Positions 53,269 to 63,940 are shown, counted from the first letter of the stretch. The stretch is 64,000 bases of DNA from Beijerinckiaceae bacterium (GCA_947454485.1 CANGJJ010000001.1:496001-560000), one strand, 5' to 3'. The notes: a model not told the origin generated them from the letters alone. Made by a program: numbers and translations.

Positions 53269-53340
53269 GGGGGAGGACTCCAATCTCGATGGAACCCAGC
53301 CTAGAAGCAGATTTAGAAAATAGCAAATAAAACTGTAAAT

Positions 53341-53363
53341 TAAATTAAATCACATTTAATTTA
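53341..53363. promoter_or_regulatory. AT-only perfect inverted repeat, candidate operator
   Basis: TAAATTAAAT - CAC - ATTTAATTTA: a perfect 10-bp inverted repeat with a 3-bp spacer, inside a very AT-rich patch (about 53310-53372) in otherwise GC-rich DNA. It lies 73-95 bp upstream of the ABC binding protein start and 44-66 bp after the amidohydrolase stop. It may be an operator with an AT-rich promoter; a hairpin role is also possible, as on the minus strand T-rich DNA follows. Confidence 0.55.
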
Positions 53364-53406
53364 TGTTTATAAGCCGGACGAGCCAGAGACCCGCCCGGCG
53401 AAGGGT

Positions 53407-54405
53407 CTATTTCAACCGGGGGAAGAGTGCCTCGGCATTGCCCCGATCAATCGCTGCTTGCTGGGCCGCATCGAAGAGGCCGCAATGGGCGCGCGCCTCG
53501 ATCATGTCTTGCGTCATATCGTCGGGGCAGTAGGGCCAATCGCTGCCAAAAAGAATATTTGTGGGCTTGGCGATCTCGCTGGTTGTGGCAAGCGGCTGTC
53601 GGCCGGCAGAGAGCGCGGTCTCGTAATAGAAGCTCGCAAAAGCATCGAGCACTTGCGTGCGCGTTACTTTGAACTGATGGCGCGTCATGAAGGCAGAGGG
53701 ATATTGCGTATCCCACGGCGCGCCATTCATCTGCCGCTCGCAGATCTCACCAATGCGCCAGGCCACGAAAGGCGTCGTGCCGCCCGAGTGACTCAAAATC
53801 CAGCGGATATTGGGGAAGCGATGCAGCGCATCGGTGAAAAGCAGATTGACCGCTGCCCGCGTCGTATCAAACAAAAACTCGATCATGAAATTGCCGATGC
53901 CGGGGCTGATGCCCTTCTTCACCACCTCTGTTGTGGGGTGATTGTTCGGGTGAATGAGCACAACCGCATGGCGCTTGTTGAGCACTTCGAGCAGGGGATC
54001 GAAATCAGGATGGCCCATATATTTGCCGTCATAGCTGGCGAGAACACCAATGCCATCGAGCTTCATCACATCGAGCGCATATTCAGCTTCCCGGCAGGCC
54101 GCCTCGACATTGGGAAGTGGCAGGGTTGCAAAAGCACCAAAGCGCGTCGGCCATTGCGCGATATAGGAGGCATGTTCTTCATTGACGCGGCGCGCGAGAT
54201 CTTTGGCCTTGGCATCATCACCCAAATGCACGCCAGGCGTTGAGAGCGACAGCACACCAGTTTCAATTCCGTGCCGGTCCATATGACCCAGCGACAGTTC
54301 AGGCGACCAATCAGGCGTGCGGATGATACCGCCAATCGCCTGAATGGCGGCGCGATAGGCCGGCGTCATGGAATGGCTATGAACGTCAATGCGACCCTTG
54401 CTCAC
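53407..54405 (-). CDS. Amidohydrolase 2 family metal-dependent hydrolase or decarboxylase
   Basis: 332 aa. TIM-barrel metal site: DVHSH (His9, His11), VVLIHPNNH (His), LSHSGGTTPF and FGSDWPYCPDD (Asp). The family includes ACMSD (aminocarboxymuconate-semialdehyde decarboxylase), gamma-resorcylate and other non-oxidative aromatic decarboxylases, and lactonases. No signal peptide. Being upstream of the transporter cluster on the same strand, it may act on the imported compound. Substrate not predictable. Confidence 0.88.
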   Translation of the reverse strand: MSKGRIDVHSHSMTPAYRAAIQAIGGIIRTPDWSPELSLGHMDRHGIETGVLSLSTPGVHLGDDAKAKDLARRVNEEHASYIAQWPTRFGAFATLPLPNVEAACREAEYALDVMKLDGIGVLASYDGKYMGHPDFDPLLEVLNKRHAVVLIHPNNHPTTEVVKKGISPGIGNFMIEFLFDTTRAAVNLLFTDALHRFPNIRWILSHSGGTTPFVAWRIGEICERQMNGAPWDTQYPSAFMTRHQFKVTRTQVLDAFASFYYETALSAGRQPLATTSEIAKPTNILFGSDWPYCPDDMTQDMIEARAHCGLFDAAQQAAIDRGNAEALFPRLK

Positions 54406-54463
54406 GATGTTTCCTCCTGTTGGTTGGGAGCGAAACTAAAGGGCGCAAAGATCATGGGCAAGA

Positions 54464-54499
54464 CGCAAACAAAAAGCCCCTCCCAATGGGAGGGGCTTT
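54464..54499 (-). terminator. Intrinsic terminator of smc
   Basis: A 12-bp stem, AAAGCCCCTCCC (54473-54484) with GGGAGGGGCTTT (54488-54499), 3-nt loop; on the minus strand TTTTT and TTTG follow. It lies 22 bp after the smc stop and separates it from the amidohydrolase gene. Confidence 0.88.
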
Positions 54500-54520
54500 G
54501 ATGGTTCTGATGTCTCTGGC

Positions 54521-57500
54521 CTATTCGGCTGCAATCAAAGTCTCAGCCTGCACCAGATCCACGCTCACGAGCTGCGACACGCCGCGCTCGGCCATGGTGA
54601 CGCCGAAGAGGCGGTCCATGCGCGCCATGGTGATCGGATTATGCGTAATCGTGACGAAGCGCGTGTCCGTCTTCTTGCGCATTTCCTCGAGCAGATCGCA
54701 GAAGCGCTCAACATTGTGGTCATCGAGCGGCGCGTCCACTTCGTCCAGCACGCAGATGGGCGAAGGATTGGTGAGGAACACGGCGAAGATGAGCGACATG
54801 GCGGTGAGGGCCTGTTCGCCACCCGACAGCAAAGTCATGGTCTGCGGCTTTTTGCCGGGCGGGCGCGCGATGATTTCGAGGCCAGCTTCCAGCGGATCGT
54901 CTGATTCGACGAGCTGGAGTTCGGCCGCGCCGCCGCCAAAGAGCGAGGTGAACAGCTCTTTGAAATGGCCATTGACCACATCGAAAGCGGCCACAAGGCG
55001 CTCGCGACCTTCCTTGTTGAGATTTTGGATCGCCATACGCAGCTTGCGGATTGCCTCGGTGAGGTCATCGCGCTCGGTGGTGAGTTCGATCTGCTTGCTC
55101 TCAACTTCTGCCAATTCATCATCAGCGCGCAGATTGACAGCGCCCAGACGCTCGCGGTCCTGCTTCAGACCTTCGAGCTTGCGCTCGATCTCGCTGAGCG
55201 GGGGCAAAGTGTCATTGGGCGTCACGCCAGCCAATTCAGCCAAAGCGCCCGGCTCACATTCCAGCTCCGAGGCGATGGTGCGGATGACGTCTTCCTGACG
55301 GGCGCGCAGACCCTCCAGACGCGCTTCGGTGCGGGCGCGCTCTTCACGCGCAGCACTCATCGCATCAAGGCAGTTGCGGGCGATCTTGTCCGCATCCGTC
55401 AGGCTGGTCTCAGCCTCCGCACGCTTGTCAGACGCTTCTTTGCGCGCCTGTTCTGCAGCTTCAACTTCATTCATCAAAGCGCGGCGCTTGTGCAGGAACT
55501 GTTCTGGCGCTTCAGCCAGCTTCTCCTGCTCGTCGCGCGCCTCTTCGATGCGCAGCTCGAAATCTTCGATCTGATGCGTCGCGCGACCACGACGCTCATC
55601 CCAGGACTGGCGCTCTGCAGCAATCGCCTGACGGCGCTGTTCGCGGATCTGCGCTTCACGCGCAATACCCTGCACAGCCGCGCGAGCTTCAGCCGCATCA
55701 GCGCGCGCCTGACCGGTGGCAGCGCGGGCGCGCTCCAGACGGCTGGTGAGCTGCGTGGTGGGGGCGAGATCTTCCAGCGCAAGTTCAGCCTGCGCCTTCT
55801 TCTCAGCAGCTTCATCACGCGTGACTGACAAACGCGCTGCCGCTTCGGTCAAAGCCGAGACGCGCGAGGCAATCTGCGCGTGACGACGCTCGATATTGGC
55901 GGAGCGGTCGCGGGCTTCTTCCACAGCGCGCAAGCTGGCGCGCGCGGCCTGACGGGCTTCAGCTTCTGCAGCAGCAGCCATGCGCAACGCATCTTGATGA
56001 CGCTCAGCAATCGCCTTCAAACCATCAGCTTCAGCGCGGGCGCGCTCGGCTTCCAAAGTCAGTTCGCCAAGGCGATTCTTTTCAGCGAGGCGCTTGGCAG
56101 CCGGGGTCGGGGCTTCAGCGGCGGCAGTGAAACCATCCCAACGCCACAGATCGCCATCCTTGGAGACGAGACGCTGGCCGGGCTTCAGCAGCTTTTGTAA
56201 CTGTGCGCCATCACCGCGCAGCACAATGCCGATCTGCGCCAGACGACGCTGCAAAGCATCAGGGGCCAGAACGAGCGAGGCGAGCGACTGCACGCCGGGC
56301 GGCAGAGCAGGGTCATTGGCAGGATCGCCCACAAGCGCCCAGTGCGCAGGGGCAGAGGGATTGGCCGATGCGTCGAGATCATCACCCAGCGCTGCGCCAA
56401 GGGCGGCTTCATAGCCCTTTTCAACCGACATCTCTTCGACGACGGGCGGCCACAAATCGCTGGCAGCGCTGGCCAGAAGATTGGTCAGCGTGCGCACTTC
56501 AGTTTCAAGGCGCTGGGCGGTGCGCTCCGCATCAACGAGCGGTGCACGTGTCTGCGCTTCGGCAGAGCTGGCCTCAGCATGGGCCTCTTCTGCAATCAGC
56601 AAGCTCTCTTCAGCCGCTTGCGCTGCCTCTTGCGCCATAGCGAGGGCTTCGGCTGATTCCATCAGCTCGGTTTCCCCGCCAGCGCTCTCCTTGAGCGAAG
56701 CAAGCTCCTGCTCGACAGCGGCAAGCTCTTGCTCGAAGCGCTGCAGGCGCTGGGCCTCTTCACGCACGCCCTGTTCCAGAGCCGCGCGGCGCGCATTCAT
56801 GTCAGAGAGCGTTGTCTGCGCATCTTGCAGCTTGGCTTCTGCATCGGCGAGTTCGCCTTCTGCATCGGCGAGCTTGGCCTTGGCGTCGAATTCTGTCTCG
56901 GCCGAGGCCTCTGCCTGCGCAGCAAGCTCTTCAGCTTCAGCGTCGAGCTTGGCAAGTGTGCCAGCTGCATCTTCGATCAGCGCGGTTTCGCGCGCCAGAT
57001 CGCGGGTCAGCTGGGTGATGCGGCGCTCGAGCTCAGCGGCTCGCTCTTCAGCACGCTTCTCTTCGCCCTCAAGTTGTTCACGCGCGAGGATGAGGCGCTG
57101 CAACACAGCGCCAGCCTTGGCCTCTTCATCGCGCAGCTGTGGCAGACCATAAGCGGCCATGGCCTGCAAGCGGGCAGCCTCAGCCTGCTGGCGCGTGCGC
57201 TCAGCCACTTCCAGCGTATCAGCTTCGAGCTTGCGCTCAGCAGCGCTCAGATCAGCCGAGAGTTCTTTGTGGCTGATGTAATAGAGAAGGGCTTCGCTCT
57301 TGCGGATGTCGGAGGCGAGATTCTTGTAGCGGCTGGCCTGACGTGCCTGGCGCTTCAGACTGTCGGCCTGCTGGTCGATCTGCTTGATGACATCTTCGAG
57401 GCGATTGAGATTGTCTTCCGCCGCCTTCAGGCGAAGCTCAGCTTCGTGGCGGCGTGAATGCAAGCCTGCAATACCAGCGGCCTCTTCCAGAATGCGGCGG

Positions 57501-57979
57501 CGCTGTTGCGGCTTGGCAGAGATCAGCTCGCCAATCTGGCCCTGACGCACAAGCGCGGGTGAGCGCGCACCGGTCGAGGCATCGGCAAAGAGCAGCTGCA
57601 CATCGCGGGCGCGCACTTCCTTGCCATTGACGCGATAGGTCGAGCCAGATTCGCGCTCAATGCGGCGCGTGACTTCCAAAAGATCAGCATCATTGAAAGC
57701 AGCAGGCGCCGTGCGCGTCGAATTGTCGAGCACGAGGCCAACTTCAGCCATGTTGCGTGCTGGACGATTGCCAGACCCCGAGAAGATCACGTCATCCATG
57801 CCGGATGCGCGCATGCTCTTGTAGGAGTTCTCGCCCATCACCCAACGCAGGGCTTCAACGAGATTCGACTTGCCGCAACCGTTAGGACCGACGATGCCCG
57901 TCAGCCCCGATTCAATGATGAATTCGGTAGGCTCGCAGAAGCTCTTGAAACCGACGATGCGCAGCCGGTCAAATTTCAT
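54521..57979 (-). CDS. smc: Chromosome segregation ATPase SMC
   Basis: 1152 aa from ATG 57979. Head N-terminal part with Walker A GPNGCGKSNL (31-40), two long coiled coils (about 170-500 and 660-1000) around a hinge (about 510-640), and head C-terminal part with signature LSGGEQALTAMSLIFAVF and Walker B PICVLDEVDAPLDDHNVERF. Central for chromosome condensation and segregation. The arms are rich in Ala/Glu/Arg. MKFDRLRIVGFKSF is the typical start. No scpA/scpB genes are in the window. The DsbA-like gene is upstream on the same strand, 152 bp away. Confidence 0.97.
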   Translation of the reverse strand: MKFDRLRIVGFKSFCEPTEFIIESGLTGIVGPNGCGKSNLVEALRWVMGENSYKSMRASGMDDVIFSGSGNRPARNMAEVGLVLDNSTRTAPAAFNDADLLEVTRRIERESGSTYRVNGKEVRARDVQLLFADASTGARSPALVRQGQIGELISAKPQQRRRILEEAAGIAGLHSRRHEAELRLKAAEDNLNRLEDVIKQIDQQADSLKRQARQASRYKNLASDIRKSEALLYYISHKELSADLSAAERKLEADTLEVAERTRQQAEAARLQAMAAYGLPQLRDEEAKAGAVLQRLILAREQLEGEEKRAEERAAELERRITQLTRDLARETALIEDAAGTLAKLDAEAEELAAQAEASAETEFDAKAKLADAEGELADAEAKLQDAQTTLSDMNARRAALEQGVREEAQRLQRFEQELAAVEQELASLKESAGGETELMESAEALAMAQEAAQAAEESLLIAEEAHAEASSAEAQTRAPLVDAERTAQRLETEVRTLTNLLASAASDLWPPVVEEMSVEKGYEAALGAALGDDLDASANPSAPAHWALVGDPANDPALPPGVQSLASLVLAPDALQRRLAQIGIVLRGDGAQLQKLLKPGQRLVSKDGDLWRWDGFTAAAEAPTPAAKRLAEKNRLGELTLEAERARAEADGLKAIAERHQDALRMAAAAEAEARQAARASLRAVEEARDRSANIERRHAQIASRVSALTEAAARLSVTRDEAAEKKAQAELALEDLAPTTQLTSRLERARAATGQARADAAEARAAVQGIAREAQIREQRRQAIAAERQSWDERRGRATHQIEDFELRIEEARDEQEKLAEAPEQFLHKRRALMNEVEAAEQARKEASDKRAEAETSLTDADKIARNCLDAMSAAREERARTEARLEGLRARQEDVIRTIASELECEPGALAELAGVTPNDTLPPLSEIERKLEGLKQDRERLGAVNLRADDELAEVESKQIELTTERDDLTEAIRKLRMAIQNLNKEGRERLVAAFDVVNGHFKELFTSLFGGGAAELQLVESDDPLEAGLEIIARPPGKKPQTMTLLSGGEQALTAMSLIFAVFLTNPSPICVLDEVDAPLDDHNVERFCDLLEEMRKKTDTRFVTITHNPITMARMDRLFGVTMAERGVSQLVSVDLVQAETLIAAE

Positions 57980-58131
57980 GGGTCGATCCCGCACGCTAAA
58001 ATCTGCACGAACGGCTTCCAGCTGGAGGCCGCCATTTCAAACCCCATCTCGCGCCGTGCTGGGCAGTGGCGCAAGCTCAGGGGGAGATTTTCCTGTGCGA
58101 AACCGCAGTTTTCCCGGAGTTTCTGGGAGGT

Positions 58132-58773
58132 TCAGCTCTTCAGCAGCGGGGCCAGCTTCTTGTCGAGTTCCTCAGGGCTCATGGCCCCTGAGATCCGCTC
58201 GCCATTGATGAAGAAGGTGGGGGTGGCATTCACCCCATATTTCTTGGCCGCATTGTCATAGACTTGCGTGACTTTGGCATAGAGGTCGCGGTCGGCAAGG
58301 CAGGCATTGAACTTCTCTTCGCTCATCCCGGTCTGGCGCACGAGCTTGGAGAGATTCTGCACGATATTGTTATCCGCCGCCCAGTTGTTCAGCTGCGAGA
58401 AGAGCAGGCCAATCATCGCGCCGCGCTTGTCACCGGCACAACGCGCCAGCATGAAGCCCGCCACCGCAGGCGGGTTCAGCGGAAATTCGCGCAAGGTGAA
58501 ACGCACCTTGCCGGTGTCGATATATTTCGATTTCAGAATTGGATAGGTCGTCTCATGGAAATGCGCGCAGTGGCCGCAGGTCATCGAGGCATATTCGATG
58601 ATGGTCACGGGCGCATTGTCAGCCCCTTCCCACACATCCGGCAGGGCCTGTTCAGCGAGCAGATCTTTCAAAGAGACAGTCTGCGCGGCGGCCGGGCTGA
58701 CGCTGGAGCCTGCCACACCGGCAAGGGCGGCGAGTTCGAGAAACGCGCGGCGGGTGGTCAGGCTCTTCATCAT
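58132..58773 (-). CDS. DsbA family thiol-disulfide protein with Tat-like signal
   Basis: 213 aa. The N-terminus has TTRRAFLELAALAGVAGSSVSPAAA, a twin-arginine-like signal. The thioredoxin-fold active site is MTCGHCAHF (Cys66, Cys69) and the cis-Pro loop NATPTFFINGERISG. This is the DsbA/thioredoxin_4 type common in alphaproteobacteria, probably a periplasmic oxidase or reductase of disulfides. Confidence 0.9.
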   Translation of the reverse strand: MMKSLTTRRAFLELAALAGVAGSSVSPAAAQTVSLKDLLAEQALPDVWEGADNAPVTIIEYASMTCGHCAHFHETTYPILKSKYIDTGKVRFTLREFPLNPPAVAGFMLARCAGDKRGAMIGLLFSQLNNWAADNNIVQNLSKLVRQTGMSEEKFNACLADRDLYAKVTQVYDNAAKKYGVNATPTFFINGERISGAMSPEELDKKLAPLLKS

Positions 58774-58864
58774 CAGGTCAGTCCTTGTCAGTCGGCCAAT
58801 GGCGCAACGCCTTTGTTGCGGTGGAATGTGGCAAGAAGAGGCAGGCCCGGCAAGCGCAGCCCCA

Positions 58865-59380
58865 TTATTTTTGCGGAGTTTGTGTCAGAACGCGCGCGCC
58901 AAGCCGTGTCAGCGCCTCGCGCAGAGCCTCATCCTCGATGCCTTGGGAGAGGCTACGTGCTTGGTCCACCACCTCTTTGGTCGGCGGGCTGATGCGCTTT
59001 TTGGGGGCGCGGCGCTCAACCGGCCCTTGGCGCAGGGCGATTCGCCCCACGCAGCGCCAGCCCAGCCGCGCATTGATGCGCTGGCACAAAAGATCCGACA
59101 GATGCTGGACCTCAATGGCGAAGGCCCCCTCAACCCGCAAAACGAGGGTCGCTGGTTCCATCGCCGCCTCAGGCGAGCGTTTGGGCCCATGATGGGGCCA
59201 TTGCAGTTTAAGGGGTTGGGTGACGGCGGCGAGGCGCTCGCCGGCAATATCATCCCAGCTCATGATGATGTCGCTTTCGCCGAACCCCTGTTTGGCCAGC
59301 AAAGGGTCAATCGCCCCCCCGATCAGATCGGCGAGGGGCTTGGGCGCATTGCGGCGGGCTTTGGCGGGTGGATTGGCCAT
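58865..59380 (-). CDS. dciA: DciA-like DUF721 protein
   Basis: 171 aa from ATG 59380. The N-terminal KPLADLIGGAIDPLLAKQGFGESDIIMSWDDIAGERLAAVTQPLKLQ and the later LVLRVEGAFAIEVQHLSDLLCQRINARLGW fit the DUF721/DciA family, which loads the DnaB replicative helicase in bacteria lacking DnaC. The basic C-terminal part is variable. Divergent from mutY, 52 bp apart, a linkage often seen in this order. Confidence 0.85.
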   Translation of the reverse strand: MANPPAKARRNAPKPLADLIGGAIDPLLAKQGFGESDIIMSWDDIAGERLAAVTQPLKLQWPHHGPKRSPEAAMEPATLVLRVEGAFAIEVQHLSDLLCQRINARLGWRCVGRIALRQGPVERRAPKKRISPPTKEVVDQARSLSQGIEDEALREALTRLGARVLTQTPQK

Positions 59381-59432
59381 GGCTCTTTCTAGCATGCTTC
59401 CCAGCCTTACGAAGAGTGTCTAACAGGGGGCC

Positions 59433-60524
59433 ATGGCGAAGCTGAAAAAGCCCGATCCGCAAGCCCTGCTCGACTGGTACGACCGGCACCGCCGGGCGTT
59501 GCCCTGGCGCGCGCCTAAGGGCCGGCGCTCAGACCCCTATGCGGTCTGGCTCAGCGAGATCATGCTGCAGCAAACAACCGTCCCTGCGGTGAAGCCTTAT
59601 TATGAGAAGTTTCTCAGCCTGTGGCCGCGTGTGGAAAATCTCGCCGCAGCTTCAAGTGATGATGTGATGAAGGCTTGGGCGGGCCTTGGTTATTATTCGC
59701 GCGCGCGCAACCTCCATGCTTGCGCGCAGATGGTAGCGCGCGATTATGCGGGGCGCTTTCCTGATACAGAAGAAGGTCTGCGCGCTCTGCCGGGCATTGG
59801 CCCTTATACAGCCGCCGCCATTGCAGCTATCGCTTTTGGTCGTCACGCCGTTGTCGTGGATGGCAATGTGGAGCGCGTTGTGGCGCGTCTGGTGATGATC
59901 GAAGAGCCTATGCCCAAGGCAAAGCCTGCGATCAAAGAGGCGGCCGCCAAACTCTGGCCTGCGGAGCGCTCAGGCGATTTTGCGCAAGCCTTGATGGATT
60001 TGGGCGCAACGCTCTGTTCGCCGCGTCGCCCGACCTGTTCACTCTGCCCCTTCTTTGGCGCCTGTAAGGCCGCAGCTGCACAAGATGCAGAGCGCTTTCC
60101 TGTGCGCGCGCCCAAAGCCGCAAGGCCCGCGCGTCAAGGCGCCGTCTTTTTCGTTGAGCGCGCTGATGGCGCGGTGCTGGTGCGCACGCGCGCACCCAAA
60201 GGCTTGCTGGGCGGCATGACGGAAATTCCCGGTACGCCATGGCTTGATGATTTTGATATCGAAACCTGCGCATCCCATGCGCCTTTGAAGGCTGAGTTCA
60301 CGCGCCTGATGGGCGATGTGGAACATGTTTTCACGCATTTTTCGTTGCGCCTTGGCGTTTTTGTCGCGCAGGTTCCCAGCCGCATGCGCGCGCCAGAGGG
60401 CATGCGCTTTGTGGCAGGCGATGAGCTTGATGGTGAGGCCCTGCCCAGTTTGATGCGCAAGGTCGTCGCCCATGCGCGGGCAGCCAAGAGCAAGCCCGCG
60501 ACTAAGTCCCGCAAGCGCCGATAA
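59433..60524 (+). CDS. mutY: A/G-specific adenine DNA glycosylase
   Basis: 363 aa. Removes A opposite 8-oxoG. The catalytic Glu42 is in SEIMLQQTTV, Asp143 in VVDGNVERVVAR, the HhH motif is LPGIGPYTAAAIAAIAFG, and the [4Fe-4S] cluster Cys are C195, C202, C205 and C211 (spacing 6-2-5). The C-terminal Nudix-like domain (about 230-345) recognises 8-oxoG. The C-terminus is Lys/Arg-rich. Confidence 0.96.
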   Translation: MAKLKKPDPQALLDWYDRHRRALPWRAPKGRRSDPYAVWLSEIMLQQTTVPAVKPYYEKFLSLWPRVENLAAASSDDVMKAWAGLGYYSRARNLHACAQMVARDYAGRFPDTEEGLRALPGIGPYTAAAIAAIAFGRHAVVVDGNVERVVARLVMIEEPMPKAKPAIKEAAAKLWPAERSGDFAQALMDLGATLCSPRRPTCSLCPFFGACKAAAAQDAERFPVRAPKAARPARQGAVFFVERADGAVLVRTRAPKGLLGGMTEIPGTPWLDDFDIETCASHAPLKAEFTRLMGDVEHVFTHFSLRLGVFVAQVPSRMRAPEGMRFVAGDELDGEALPSLMRKVVAHARAAKSKPATKSRKRR

Positions 60525-60538
60525 TCGAGGAGATGGCC

Positions 60539-60793
60539 ATGGCAAAAGCGCCGCGCAACATTGTCTTTGATCTGGATGCGGAGGCGATCCGTGTCGGCTT
60601 TGGCGGTCATCTCGTCACCATCCCCGTCCATGAAGGCGAGGATGAGGATGGCGATCAGGTCTTGGTCGCACAGATTGATAGTCTCACAGAATGGTCTGAT
60701 GGCAGTGAGATCGAGCTCAAGGACTTGCAACGCCTGTTGGAAATCGTCGAAGAAGAATGTGCCCGCCGCGACATCGAGGTTGAATTCGAGTAA
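60539..60793 (+). CDS. Small acidic protein of unknown function downstream of mutY
   Basis: 84 aa from ATG 60539, with GAGGAG 6 nt upstream (a nearer ATG at 60533 sits on the Shine-Dalgarno). It is acidic, without signal or membrane segment: RNIVFDLDAEAIRVGFGGHLVTIPVHE, then VAQIDSLTEW, and a C-terminal helix ELKDLQRLLEIVEEECARRDIEVEFE. The strand-rich start, a Trp before an amphipathic helix and a closing strand resemble Imm74-like immunity proteins, but the likeness is weak and there is no toxin nearby. 14 bp after mutY. Confidence 0.7.
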   Translation: MAKAPRNIVFDLDAEAIRVGFGGHLVTIPVHEGEDEDGDQVLVAQIDSLTEWSDGSEIELKDLQRLLEIVEEECARRDIEVEFE

Positions 60794-60838
60794 AGCCAGA
60801 GGCGCAACATAAGGGCCGTGAGCCCCGGGGGATGACAG

Positions 60839-61828
60839 GTGCTTGGAGCTTTTCTGTCGCTGATGGCGGCCATTACTTTTGCGCTCAACAATGCGACGAG
60901 CCGCCGGGGCGTAATCAGCGGCACTGTCGTGCAGGCGCTGGCCATCACCGTGCCCATGGGCGTGCCGCTCTTTCTCATTCTGGTTCTTGGCTTCGGCCAG
61001 CTCACGGCTCTGCTCAATCTCTCCCATGAATCGATCTTCTGGCTGAGCTGCGCAGGCATCATCCATTTCGTCTGGGGCCGCTATTGCAACTATCGCGCGG
61101 CCAAAGCCATTGGCGCGAATTTGATGGGCGCGGCCTCGCAATCGGACATTCTCTTCACGCTTGCTCTTGCCGTCATGGTGCTGGGTGAAAAGATGACGCC
61201 GATGCGCGTGCTCGGCATCGTGCTTGTTCTGTGCGGCCCCTTTGTCACGATGATTGGCGATTTGAAAAAGGCCAAGGCCCATCAAGATGCGATTGCGGCC
61301 AAAGGCGGCTTCCAGCCCAAATATGTCGAGGGCTATCTCTTCGCCTTCCTCTCAGGCACAGGCTATGGCGTCAGCCCGATCTTCGTGCGTCTTGCTTTGC
61401 GTGACACGGATCCCGGTGCGGCTCTGGCTGGCGGGCTTGTGTCTTATCTGGCGGCGACAGCGGTGGTTGCGGTGTTGATGCTCTTGCCCGGTCAAATCAG
61501 CCATGTGCGCAAAGTCGATAGCAAGGCGACGCTGTGGTTCGTCATCAGCGGCGTGACCGTCATGGCCTCGCAGATGTTCCGCTATATGGCTTTGTCGATT
61601 GCCCCGGTCTCGGTGGTGCAGCCCATCCAGCGTTTGTCGCTCTTGCTGCGCTTTTTCTTCGGCTGGCTGATCAACCGCGAACATGAGGTCTTTAGCAGCA
61701 AGGTCTGGATCTCGACCATCATCGCCCTTGTGGGCGCGCTGCTGCTGACGTTCACCACTGAACAAGTGACAAATGTTCTGCCACTGCCGCAAAGCGTGGT
61801 GACATTCTTGCAGATTCAGTGGCCGTAA
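60839..61828 (+). CDS. EamA/DMT-type transporter
   Basis: 329 aa from GTG 60839, with GGGGGA upstream. Ten hydrophobic segments in two EamA halves (AAITFALNNATSRRGV..., YRAAKAIGANLMGAASQSDILFTLALAVMVLGEKMT and YMALSIAPVSVVQPIQRLSLLLRFFFGWLINREHEVF). Compared with the other two EamA proteins here, it has a long cytoplasmic loop around 140-165. Substrate unknown. Convergent with ccrM (14 bp). Confidence 0.85.
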   Translation: MLGAFLSLMAAITFALNNATSRRGVISGTVVQALAITVPMGVPLFLILVLGFGQLTALLNLSHESIFWLSCAGIIHFVWGRYCNYRAAKAIGANLMGAASQSDILFTLALAVMVLGEKMTPMRVLGIVLVLCGPFVTMIGDLKKAKAHQDAIAAKGGFQPKYVEGYLFAFLSGTGYGVSPIFVRLALRDTDPGAALAGGLVSYLAATAVVAVLMLLPGQISHVRKVDSKATLWFVISGVTVMASQMFRYMALSIAPVSVVQPIQRLSLLLRFFFGWLINREHEVFSSKVWISTIIALVGALLLTFTTEQVTNVLPLPQSVVTFLQIQWP

Positions 61829-61834
61829 AAAGTA

Positions 61835-63048
<1,214 letters not shown>

Positions 63049-63149
63049 TCACTATGCGGTTGCCGAATGAATGCGGGTTTAAGCCTGCAACTTTCCTGTG
63101 TCCCTTTTTCGGACAGAGTGTTGCCAAATTCTTTAAATCTTGCCGATGT

Positions 63150-63800
63150 TTACCGGTTGGAAAGAACTTCCATCAACGGCAGGTCGACGCCAAGTTGCGC
63201 CCGCACAGGCGCAAAACTGCGGCGGTGGAGGATGCAAGGCCCGTGGATTTTCAGCGCTGCCATATGGGCTGGTGTCGAATAACCCATATGATCGGCAAAG
63301 CCATAATCAGGATGGGCAAGATGCATCTGCTCCATCAACCGATCGCGCGTCACTTTGGCGATGATGGAGGCGGCGGCAATCGACAGGCTGATCGCATCAC
63401 CTTTGATGATGGTCTCAGCCGGGCAGGGCAGATTGCGCGGGCTCGCATTGCCATCAATCAGCACATGCACCGGCTGTAGCGCCAGCGCATGAAGTGCGCG
63501 GGTCATGGCCAGAAAAGTCGCATTGCGAATATTGATCGCATCGATCTCCTGCGCGCTGGCTAAGCCCACGCCGATGGCGAGTGCGCGCGCGCATATGAGA
63601 TCGAATAATTGATCGCGCTTGGCTGCACTCAGCTTCTTGGAATCGTCGAGGCCTTTGGGCAGTTTCTTGGGGTCGAGAATAACGGCCGCGGCTGTTACAG
63701 GACCCGCCAGCGGGCCGCGACCCGCCTCATCAATGCCGGCTACGGGCCAGCGGCCTGCAGCAGCATGGGCTCTCTCATGCCTGAAATGCGGTTTGGACAT
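63150..63800 (-). CDS. rnhB: Ribonuclease HII
   Basis: 216 aa. The acidic active site is D24 and E25 ([15 protein letters not shown]), D116 (LIDGNAS) and D135 ([22 protein letters not shown]). Removes ribonucleotides from DNA. 110 bp or more upstream of ccrM on the same strand. This and rnhA (23.1 kb) are both in the window. Confidence 0.95.
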   Translation of the reverse strand: MSKPHFRHERAHAAAGRWPVAGIDEAGRGPLAGPVTAAAVILDPKKLPKGLDDSKKLSAAKRDQLFDLICARALAIGVGLASAQEIDAINIRNATFLAMTRALHALALQPVHVLIDGNASPRNLPCPAETIIKGDAISLSIAAASIIAKVTRDRLMEQMHLAHPDYGFADHMGYSTPAHMAALKIHGPCILHRRSFAPVRAQLGVDLPLMEVLSNR

Positions 63801-63940
63801 TGTGTGCGGTTCCAGCAGAGAGCGGAAATTGCACGCAAGGGCCTTGCTTTGTCAAAACCGGAGCTATTTGAGGGAGCGCAAAGAAAGATGGGGCTGGCGT
63901 TATTAGAATTGTTTCGGTCTGTGCAGTGGGAGCCAGTCTC

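Noticed and set aside
60832-61029. ATG at 60832 as start of the EamA gene
   Set aside because: It is in a different frame from the transporter; GTG 60839 is in frame.
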